The notes beneath the pieces were generated by a model. It searched no databases, was not told where the DNA came from, and was given only the letters and a program-made list of their open reading frames with translations. Positions 1 to 5,078 of a stretch of DNA of 5,078 bases are shown piece after piece. The stretch is from Pseudomonadota bacterium (GTDB lineage Bacteria; Pseudomonadota; Alphaproteobacteria; Rhizobiales; Xanthobacteraceae), in NCBI GenBank assembly GCA_023390695.1, contig JAEWCJ010000239.1, forward strand, positions 1 through 5,078. Reading direction: 5' to 3'. The translations under genes and the position numbers were made by a program. How positions within the stretch are numbered: the stretch's first letter is position 1; each line of letters starts with the position of its first letter.

Positions 1-1776
1 GACCTGATGATGCCCTGTGAACAGGCCGAGCGGATCGTACTTTCTCTTGGTCGCGAGCAACCGCCTGTAATGCGGCCCCCACGCCGCCTCACGCCAGTTC
101 TTCTCGAAGAAGCTCATCTCGGAAGAATAGGAGCCGCTGTCCGGCGCGACCTTGCGCAATTCGCGCATCGCGGCGGAGATTTTCTTCGCGTCATTTCGCG
201 CCGCCAAGCGATCGGGCTCGTGCCCGGGCACACCAGGATAAGCGTGATGTTGTCCGCCGGCAACGATCGCGAGCGCGAAGGCGTCGATCGCACCGGGATG
301 GATCGAGGTTGCCCGCGCCTCTGCCCGCCGCTCCCGCGTCGCGCCGGCCAATCCCTTGTTGAAATGCAGCCCGACCGCGAAATGCCGCGAAGCTGCGAAC
401 AAGGCATCCGCCAGCATCGCGCGCCTGGACCGTGCCAACAGCCGCTCAGGCAGCCAGGCCGACTCGTAACCGGACAGGAAAATACCGACCTCACCGGCAT
501 TGCCGGACCACCAGAAGCGGCCCGGCGCCGCATTCGGCCGCTCGTCGGCGATGATGGAATCGGGGAAATGGGCGCGCCGATAGGTGAAGTCCCACCAGTG
601 ACGCGCCGGCATCGAGAGAACGCGCGGCTCGGTGACTTTCGTAAAATCGCCGGCGCTGCTCGCCAGCATGTCCCAGAACGGCGTCCAGACCGCCCGCGCC
701 TCGTCGTCGGACAATCCCTGGAACACCATCGCAATGTCGAGCGTGTTGTCGGGCTTTAGCGTGATCTGTTCGCCCCAATGCGGGTTGATCAGCGCATCGG
801 CGGTGAAGCGGCAAACCTGTCCGATGAGACGGCGGAAGGCGGCATCGGACGATGCCACGATGGTCTGGCCGAGAAAGCCGAAACGTTCTGGCAGCGCACG
901 CGTGGCCAGCGTCAGACGTGTGGTGATCCCGAAGCCGGCGCCGCCGCCCTTGAGCGCCATGAAGAGATCGGGATGGCGGCAGGCATTGGCAATGCGCACC
1001 TCGCCATCGGCGGTCACGATCTCGGCTTCCAAAAGGCTCGCGGCAACCAGCCCGCCATATTTGGAGAAACTGCCGAAACCGCCGGTCTGAACATGGCCGC
1101 CGACACCGACGCTGGTGCAGCCGCCGCCTTGCACATAGCGGCCGTGCCGGGTGGTGACGAAATCGTAGAGCTGAATGAATTTTGCGCCCGATCCGACACT
1201 GACCGCCGGTTGCGGCTTGATCTTGCCGTCGCAGCCGGACGGCACGAAAGCCTCGTGCATTTCAAGCGCGTCCATGCGCCTGGTCCAGATCATCAGACTG
1301 TCGGGCGCGTTCGACTGCCCGAGATAGCTGTGCGCACCGCCTTTCACCACCAGACGCAAATTCTTCTCGCGGGCGAAATTGACCGCCGCCGCGACATCGG
1401 CGGCATGCGCAGCCTCGACAGCGTAAACGCTCGGCGCCGAAATCCAGCCGTCGATCCAGCCGGCAGACTGTGTGGCGCCGGCCTGATCCTGGATGAAAAA
1501 GGGATTCTGCAGATCCTTGAGCGCCGCCTCGCACAAGTCACCATCCGCATCGCGCAGGCATTGCGCCAACGGCGAGGTCACCGGCGCGAGCCGCCCCCCG
1601 ACGGCATTGCGCAGCTTCTCCCATTCGGCGGCAGACGGCCATTCCGGATCATGGGGCCGTACGCGCCGGCGCGGCGGTGTCTTCGCAGCACCCTTCGCCG
1701 CCGACGGCAATACGGACACAAGACCGTTGGTCAGAACCCAGGCAGCCGCGCTCTTGAGCAGGCTCCGACGGCGCAT
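1..1776 (-). CDS. Tat-exported FAD-linked oxidoreductase, berberine-bridge (BBE) type, 3' end cut by window
   Basis: Reading the minus strand from ATG 1776 gives 592 codons with no stop before the window edge, so the C-terminus is missing. The N-terminus carries a twin-arginine signal (RRRSLLK at residues 2-8, then a hydrophobic stretch to about residue 25 ending in PSA), which predicts Tat export. A PCMH-type FAD-binding domain spans about residues 113-290. It contains KGGAHSYLG (145-153), whose His149 matches the 8-alpha-histidyl FAD site, and GGCTSVGVGGH (218-228), whose Cys220 matches the second, 6-S-cysteinyl link of bicovalent BBE-type enzymes. A substrate domain follows. A BBE motif (WGPHYRRLLATKRKYDPLGLF, about 566-586) abuts the edge, so probably only some tens of residues are lost. 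Members oxidise alcohols, sugars or amines and reduce oxygen. The substrate here cannot be read from sequence. The start is supported by a GGAGGG site five bases upstream. Family assignment is strong. Confidence 0.93.
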   Translation of the reverse strand, partial: MRRRSLLKSAAAWVLTNGLVSVLPSAAKGAAKTPPRRRVRPHDPEWPSAAEWEKLRNAVGGRLAPVTSPLAQCLRDADGDLCEAALKDLQNPFFIQDQAGATQSAGWIDGWISAPSVYAVEAAHAADVAAAVNFAREKNLRLVVKGGAHSYLGQSNAPDSLMIWTRRMDALEMHEAFVPSGCDGKIKPQPAVSVGSGAKFIQLYDFVTTRHGRYVQGGGCTSVGVGGHVQTGGFGSFSKYGGLVAASLLEAEIVTADGEVRIANACRHPDLFMALKGGGAGFGITTRLTLATRALPERFGFLGQTIVASSDAAFRRLIGQVCRFTADALINPHWGEQITLKPDNTLDIAMVFQGLSDDEARAVWTPFWDMLASSAGDFTKVTEPRVLSMPARHWWDFTYRRAHFPDSIIADERPNAAPGRFWWSGNAGEVGIFLSGYESAWLPERLLARSRRAMLADALFAASRHFAVGLHFNKGLAGATRERRAEARATSIHPGAIDAFALAIVAGGQHHAYPGVPGHEPDRLAARNDAKKISAAMRELRKVAPDSGSYSSEMSFFEKNWREAAWGPHYRRLLATKRKYDPLGLFTGHHQV

Positions 1777-1780
1777 TTGG

Positions 1781-1786
1781 CCCTCC
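1781..1786 (-). promoter_or_regulatory. Ribosome-binding site of the FAD oxidoreductase gene
   Basis: The minus strand reads GGAGGG at 1786-1781, four to five bases before the ATG at 1776. It is the strongest canonical Shine-Dalgarno sequence in the window. It fixes the start that places the twin-arginine motif at the very N-terminus. Its strength, with 99 bases separating this gene from the stop of the upstream gene, allows independent expression of the oxidase. No promoter could be assigned with confidence in 1787-1875. Confidence 0.75.
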
Positions 1787-1875
1787 ACCCCCCGACGATG
1801 ACGGTGCCAGAGAACCATCACTTTATGAAGATCAGGTTGTCCGCTCGCATGGAGGCGGCGGGACGCGGATTGCTC

Positions 1876-3243
1876 TTATTCCGCCGCTCGCCCCGCTGCG
1901 GTTGAACGGCCGAACATCGCTTCCATCTCGCGCCGCGCCTTCACCGCAGAATCCGCTGCGTCATAGGCGACGTCATCCCATGTCAGTTGCGTTCCTTCGG
2001 CGACGTCGCGCTTCAGCGCAATCTCATGCGCGAGACCGAGTGGCAGCAATCCTCGCTCGAGAGAAACATCGGCCGGCGTCTGCTTGCCCCAGACGCAGAA
2101 GCCGCCCTCACCGTCCAGCATCTCGCCGGCCTTGAGATCGCGCTTCGCGGTCGCCACGACGTCGGAGCGGAAACCGGTCGGCGTGCCGGTCGGCTCGCCG
2201 CGCAGGGCGACGGAGGCGACCGAAATGCCGAGCTCGAGGCCGATCATGTGCACCGGCCGGTAGAGCGCGGCAAAGCGGCCGCTCTTGTCCGGCATCAGGT
2301 GATATTCACGAAAGCAGCGTCGCGCATATTCGGTCTCGCCCTCGAACACGACGAACGTCCCCATCGCGAGGTGATGCGGCACATCGCGCTCCTCGCGATC
2401 GACGGAAGACACCACTTCGGTCACGCCGGCCTTTTCCAACGCCCCGCCATCGCTTTTCGGCTTGCAGATATCGGCGAGGTCGAAGCGGCTGGCGGCCGGA
2501 AAGCTCAAGCCCCCGCTCTGCGGGACGAGGCCGGTAGCATTGCACACCGCGGTCATCTCGATGCCGGACTTGGTGCCGTCGATGAAGGAATTGAACATCT
2601 TCGGATTGATCGACTTGCGGTCGTCGATGCGCAGATATTTGTCGAGGATGTCCCACACCGTGTCGGGATTGGAGCGGTGATAGCTGGGATGGTAGCGGGT
2701 GCCCTTCCCGGCCGAGATCACCTTGAAGCCGCAGGCGCGCGCCCAGTCGATATGTTCGCAGATCAGCGCCGGCTGATCGCCCCAGGCGAGGCTGTACACC
2801 ACGCCCGCCTGCCGCGCGCGATGCGCGAGCAGCGGCCCCGCCAGCGCATCGGCTTCGACATTGACCATGACGATATGCTTGCCATGCGCAATCGCAGCAA
2901 GCGCGAAGCGGATGCCCGTTTTCGGATCGCCGGTCGCTTCCACGATGACGTCGATGTCGGGACAGGCAATGAGGCTGCCGGCATCCTGCGTCACATGCGT
3001 GCGCCGGCTCTTCAGCGCTTCGCCCAGTGACGCTGCGGCGAAAGCTTCTTCGCTCCAGCCGGCGCTGCGCAACTGATTTTGTGCACGCGTGACGTCGAGA
3101 TCGGCGAGCCCCGCAAGATGCAGGCCCGGCGTCAACCGCGCCTGCGACAGAAACATGGTGCCGAATTTGCCGGCGCCGATCAGCCCGACACGCACGGGCT
3201 GGCCGGCGCTTTCGCGCGCGAGCAATTTGGTTGCGAGGTTCAC
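1876..3243 (-). CDS. DRL-like / homoserine dehydrogenase-like NAD(P)-dependent oxidoreductase with SAF domain
   Basis: This is a complete 455-residue protein with a GTG start and a TAA stop. The N-terminal Rossmann domain has VGLIGAGKFG (19-28, GxGxxG), EATGDPKTG (102-110) and VNVEADAL (127-134), as in the homoserine/aspartate dehydrogenase NAD-binding family. The middle domain (about 155-350) has the conserved stretches SAGKGTRYHPSYH (177-189) and FNSFIDGTKSGIEM (217-230), characteristic of the group called predicted homoserine dehydrogenase (COG4091) or DRL-like. A SAF domain follows at about 360-428 (KRDLKAGEML, then LPLGLAHEIALKRDV). Brucella DRL, from this broad group, converts 1-deoxyxylulose 5-phosphate to methylerythritol 4-phosphate. 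Whether this copy does so, or is a paralogue acting on another substrate, is undecided. The next Met (residue 30) lies inside the Rossmann fold, and no in-frame ATG precedes the GTG. The gene starts 10 bases after the upstream stop with only a weak ribosome site, so translational coupling is likely. Confidence 0.9.
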   Translation of the reverse strand: MNLATKLLARESAGQPVRVGLIGAGKFGTMFLSQARLTPGLHLAGLADLDVTRAQNQLRSAGWSEEAFAAASLGEALKSRRTHVTQDAGSLIACPDIDVIVEATGDPKTGIRFALAAIAHGKHIVMVNVEADALAGPLLAHRARQAGVVYSLAWGDQPALICEHIDWARACGFKVISAGKGTRYHPSYHRSNPDTVWDILDKYLRIDDRKSINPKMFNSFIDGTKSGIEMTAVCNATGLVPQSGGLSFPAASRFDLADICKPKSDGGALEKAGVTEVVSSVDREERDVPHHLAMGTFVVFEGETEYARRCFREYHLMPDKSGRFAALYRPVHMIGLELGISVASVALRGEPTGTPTGFRSDVVATAKRDLKAGEMLDGEGGFCVWGKQTPADVSLERGLLPLGLAHEIALKRDVAEGTQLTWDDVAYDAADSAVKARREMEAMFGRSTAAGRAAE

Positions 3244-3253
3244 GGCTGGGATC

Positions 3254-3910
3254 TCACTGACAGGCCGCCTTGGTCACGACCGTCTCCATGGTGCAGGCGC
3301 TGTCGGAGGGATTGCCGCTCAGCCAGGCGCGCGCCGAACATTTGCGCGAGGTCTGGATGTCGGCGCTCTTGCCGAGCGCAAAGCCTTTCGTCTTGCAGAT
3401 TTTCTCCGCCGCGGCCTGGCAATCCGGCGATCCGTTCGGCGCGACCTCGCAGAGTTCGCGGCCGTCCACGATCCTGGTGCCGGACAATTTCGAAAAGGCG
3501 TCCGCCGCATCCTTGGCCGCCTTCTCGTTGAGCTCATGCAGCTTTCGCCAGTTCTCGTTCGATTTGTCGACACTCGCCTTGAAATCCGCCGACGACTTGT
3601 CGAGCCAGCGTCCAAGCGCGTCGAAAAAGCCGTCTTTCCGCGGCGCAGCCTGGGATTGCGGTACGGCGTCGGATTGCGGCACGGCATCGGAGGCCGGCGG
3701 AGCCAGCGGCGGCAACGGCTCATCCGGCAAGGTCTGGACTTGGGCAGGGGGAGCCGGCGGCGGACCGGCCGGTGGAAGCGGCGTCTGCTGCGCAGATGCG
3801 GCCAGGACCGGCATCACAAAAAACGCAGCGAAAGCCCACGGTAAAACGCTCGATCCGTCACCCCCGGACCGGGAGGCAGGATTTCCCCCTGGCGTCATCA
3901 TCTCTCTCAT
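3254..3910 (-). CDS. Exported proline-rich protein with a six-cysteine C-terminal domain, function unknown
   Basis: This 218-residue protein belongs to no named family that I recognise. Numbering from ATG 3910, there is a polar N-region, a hydrophobic segment at about 22-38 and a likely signal peptidase site after ASA (38-40), so it should be secreted to the periplasm. Residues 43-90 are rich in proline and alanine and contain SDAVPQ twice in tandem. Residues 93-143 look like a charged amphipathic helix (FFDALGRWLDKS and onward). The C-terminal part holds all six cysteines (154, 164, 172, 191, 206, 217), an even number that fits up to three disulfides in an oxidising compartment, and includes the motif KCSARAWLSG (190-199). 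Similar KCxARxWLSG tails recall conserved hypothetical proteins of Hyphomicrobiales, from memory only. The start is uncertain: TTG 3913, ATG 3898 and ATG 3895 are alternatives, none with a good ribosome site. The next gene begins 10 bases after the TGA stop. Confidence 0.82.
   Translation of the reverse strand: MREMMTPGGNPASRSGGDGSSVLPWAFAAFFVMPVLAASAQQTPLPPAGPPPAPPAQVQTLPDEPLPPLAPPASDAVPQSDAVPQSQAAPRKDGFFDALGRWLDKSSADFKASVDKSNENWRKLHELNEKAAKDAADAFSKLSGTRIVDGRELCEVAPNGSPDCQAAAEKICKTKGFALGKSADIQTSRKCSARAWLSGNPSDSACTMETVVTKAACQ
3653..3688 (-). repeat. Two-copy tandem 18-base repeat inside the exported protein gene
   Basis: Bases 3653-3670 and 3671-3688 are adjacent 18-base units that differ at only two positions. 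Each encodes SDAVPQ in the proline-rich linker of the exported protein. The unit is a multiple of three, so copy changes keep the reading frame. The repeat most likely arose by slippage in a low-constraint linker. Confidence 0.85.
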
Positions 3911-3930
3911 CAACCCGGCTGGCTGGACTG

Positions 3931-3983
3931 ATCCTCACATCGCAAAGCCTTCTCTGGCGGCCGGCAATGGCGAAAGTGAGGAT
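3931..3983. repeat. Intergenic inverted repeat, 8-bp arms with inner stem
   Basis: ATCCTCAC at 3931-3938 and GTGAGGAT at 3976-3983 are perfect reverse complements around a 37-base spacer. A second short pairing (TCGC 3940-3943 with GCGA 3970-3973) lies just inside, separated by a small 1-by-2 internal loop, so a longer imperfect stem can form in RNA. The element sits between the DedA gene stop (4000) and the start of the exported protein (about 3910). In the minus-strand transcript no U-run follows, so it is not a textbook intrinsic terminator. It could be a 3'-end stabilising hairpin, a leader structure, a pair of operator half-sites, or chance. Confidence 0.5.
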
Positions 3984-3999
3984 TTCCGGCCACATATGA

Positions 4000-4581
4000 T
4001 CAAAACAGGTATATGGCTGCAACAATTCCCGCGACGATCAAAATGCCCCCGAGCGTGACCCAGAGGCCCAGCCGCTCCTCAATGATGGCGCGGGCCCGCA
4101 ACCCATAGCGGCTGATGAGGAAGGCCACGAGATAGAAGCGCCCTCCGCGTGCGACAAACGACAGCAATATGAACATCAGCAGGTCGTAGCCGGCGAAGCC
4201 GGAGGTGATGGTCACGATCTTGTAGGGGATCGGGGTCAGCCCTTTCAGCAGGATGATCCAGGCGCCGTATTCATTATAGGCCTGCCGGAAGGCATCGACC
4301 TTGTCTCCATATCCGTAGAGCGAAATCACCCACTGGCCGACGGAATCGTACAGGACCGCGCCGATGGCATAGCCGAGCAAGCCGCCCGCCACCGAGGTCC
4401 AGGTGCACAGAAAGGCATAGGAATAAGCCTTGTCCGGCCGCGCCAGCGACATCGGGATCAGCATCGCGTCGGGCGGAACCGGAAAGAAAGAACTTTCCAG
4501 GAACGACACGATCCCCATGATCCAGGTCGCGAACGGCTTGTAGGCGGCGGCGATACACCAGTCGTAAAGGCGACGAAGCAT
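4000..4581 (-). CDS. YqaA-type DedA/VTT (SNARE-associated) family membrane protein
   Basis: This 193-residue integral inner-membrane protein resembles the YqaA branch (COG1238) of the DedA/VTT superfamily. Members are linked to lipid-carrier or phospholipid scrambling and membrane homeostasis. The substrate of this branch is not firmly known. Visible signatures are FLESSFFPVPPDAMLIPMSL (27-46), the GLTPIPYKIVTITSGFAG stretch (114-131), which matches the re-entrant-loop region, and VARGGRFYLVAFLISRYG (143-160), with the conserved basic/aromatic segment. Hydrophobic segments lie at about 16-33, 54-79, 106-127, 133-157 and 173-192. Length is normal for this branch. An in-frame TAA 12 bases upstream makes ATG 4581 the first possible start, although no clear Shine-Dalgarno sequence precedes it. 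It follows the HisE-like gene by 60 bases on the same strand and may share its transcript. Confidence 0.93.
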   Translation of the reverse strand: MLRRLYDWCIAAAYKPFATWIMGIVSFLESSFFPVPPDAMLIPMSLARPDKAYSYAFLCTWTSVAGGLLGYAIGAVLYDSVGQWVISLYGYGDKVDAFRQAYNEYGAWIILLKGLTPIPYKIVTITSGFAGYDLLMFILLSFVARGGRFYLVAFLISRYGLRARAIIEERLGLWVTLGGILIVAGIVAAIYLF

Positions 4582-4641
4582 GCGGACGGCTTTTTACAAT
4601 TCCTGGGTGAAGGCGCGCATGACACGCCCGGAAGAGGGGGA

Positions 4642-5022
4642 TTAGCGCCGCTTGGGAACGCGGCGCGGTTCGAGCGCCACGACTTTGCGCCGAGATGCCG
4701 TTATGGGCAAATCCTTTGGCAATTTCTCGGCAAGACCGAACAGACGCTCGCGGCGTTCCATTTCCGCCCAGACATCCTGTGGCCGGATCCCGCTCGCCGC
4801 CCAAAGCACGACCAGATTGTAGAGCAGGTCCGCGCTTTCGCGGACGACAGCCTCGCGGTCGCCCTGCATGGCGTCGATCACCACCTCGACCGCCTCTTCC
4901 GCCAGCTTCTTGGAGATCTTGGAGCGGCCGGCCCGCATCAGCCGGGCGGTGCGCGAACTCGCCGGATCGCCCTTTTTGAGGTCGACAACGGACTTGTAGA
5001 GGCGCTCCAGCGAATCACTCAT
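4642..5022 (-). CDS. hisE: Phosphoribosyl-ATP pyrophosphohydrolase (HisE-type)
   Basis: This 126-residue cytosolic protein belongs to the all-alpha NTP pyrophosphohydrolase (PRA-PH/MazG-like) superfamily. HisE hydrolyses phosphoribosyl-ATP to phosphoribosyl-AMP and pyrophosphate, the second step of histidine synthesis. The fold's metal-binding signature is intact: EEAVE at 42-46, then ESAD at 62-65 (ExxE...ExxD), followed by LLYNLVVLWAASGI (66-79), typical of HisE. The ATG at 5022 follows a GGAGG site by 12 bases, rather long. No in-frame alternative start lies between that site and the ATG. The family is usually around 100-110 residues. Here about 20 extra C-terminal residues are strongly basic and end in RRVPKRR. 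No other his gene is visible in the window, and the core differs from the usual KxGEEAVE form (LAEEAVE), so this may be a second HisE-like copy rather than the biosynthetic enzyme. Confidence 0.88.
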   Translation of the reverse strand: MSDSLERLYKSVVDLKKGDPASSRTARLMRAGRSKISKKLAEEAVEVVIDAMQGDREAVVRESADLLYNLVVLWAASGIRPQDVWAEMERRERLFGLAEKLPKDLPITASRRKVVALEPRRVPKRR

Positions 5023-5027
5023 CCGTG

Positions 5028-5046
5028 CACAATACCTCCAATTGTG
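5028..5046 (-). promoter_or_regulatory. Hairpin presenting the hisE Shine-Dalgarno sequence in its loop
   Basis: In the hisE mRNA direction the bases read CACAAT, then TGGAGGT, then ATTGTG. The two 6-base arms (5041-5046 and 5028-5033) are perfect complements, and the 7-base loop contains GGAGG (5039-5035). The ATG lies 12 bases past the Shine-Dalgarno core. A stem this AU-rich is weak, so the ribosome site is certain but the folded form is only a possibility. Confidence 0.5.
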
Positions 5047-5078
5047 AAAGTGCGCGTTAACGAATATCCGCCTGCTCC

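Noticed and set aside
1..1776. Possibility that the FAD oxidase gene is broken, since only short minus-strand fragments with both ends are obvious
   Set aside because: Translating straight from ATG 1776 gives 592 in-frame codons to base 1 with no stop or frameshift. The gene is intact and merely cut by the window edge.
1777..1875. Promoter for the FAD oxidase in the 99-base gap
   Set aside because: No hexamer pair with proper spacing was convincing. Apart from the ribosome site at 1781-1786, I see nothing definite there.
778..1905. Plus-strand open frame of 375 codons opposite the FAD oxidase
   Set aside because: The minus strand here encodes an unbroken protein with clear FAD-binding and BBE motifs. 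The plus-strand translation has no recognisable domain and is rich in Arg/Ala/Gly, as expected from the antisense of a GC-rich gene.
1987..3030. Plus-strand open frame of 347 codons opposite the DRL-like gene
   Set aside because: It lies wholly within the 455-residue oxidoreductase gene and its translation resembles no family. It is a typical GC-rich antisense shadow.
3270..4058. Plus-strand open frame of 262 codons opposite the exported protein
   Set aside because: It crosses the intergenic gap and runs into the DedA gene antisense. Its Gly/Ala-rich middle is the complement of the proline-rich linker. There is no coding support.
4582..4641. Possible terminator between the HisE-type and DedA genes
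   Set aside because: Only a 4-base GGCG/CGCC pairing was found. The T-run on the plus strand at 4591-4595 is not placed after a stem in the minus-strand transcript.
5057..5078. Possible 3' end of an upstream gene (minus-strand codons giving EQADIR then TAA)
   Set aside because: Only about six codons are visible, too few to recognise a protein. The frame could be open by chance.

Overview
The window reads as chromosomal DNA from a GC-rich alphaproteobacterium. It most resembles the Hyphomicrobiales (the Bradyrhizobium, Rhodopseudomonas, Xanthobacteraceae and Brucella side of the class). This rests on GC-biased third codon positions, the style of the proteins (a HisE-like protein with an LAEEAVE core, a DRL-like SAF oxidoreductase, an alanine/proline-rich exported six-cysteine protein) and tight gene packing. 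The placement is an inference from family resemblance. No rRNA, tRNA, CRISPR array, insertion sequence or phage gene is visible.

All five supported genes lie on the minus strand, so transcription runs from the right edge to the left. In that order they are: a HisE-type phosphoribosyl-ATP pyrophosphohydrolase (5022 to 4642); a YqaA-type DedA/VTT membrane protein (4581 to 4000); an exported proline-rich six-cysteine protein of unknown function (about 3910 to 3254); a DRL-like, homoserine-dehydrogenase-like NAD(P) oxidoreductase with a C-terminal SAF domain (3243 to 1876); and a Tat-signal, berberine-bridge-type FAD oxidoreductase (1776 to beyond position 1, its last residues outside the window). 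Gaps are 60, about 89, 10 and 99 bases, so no stretch over 300 bases lacks a gene.

The 10-base gap between the exported protein and the DRL-like gene suggests co-transcription. The 89-base gap after the DedA gene holds an 8-bp perfect inverted repeat and is a plausible transcript boundary. The FAD oxidase has its own strong ribosome-binding site and may be a separate unit. The five products do not form an obvious single pathway: there is a nucleotide pyrophosphohydrolase, a membrane protein, a small envelope protein, a cytosolic dehydrogenase-like enzyme and an exported flavin oxidase.

I do not see a clearly new multi-gene system. The points most worth following are the DRL-like enzyme (possible alternative isoprenoid-pathway enzyme or uncharacterised paralogue), the predicted bicovalent, Tat-exported flavoenzyme, the unnamed six-cysteine protein next to the DRL-like gene, a Shine-Dalgarno sequence displayed in a hairpin loop ahead of hisE, and the intergenic inverted repeat.
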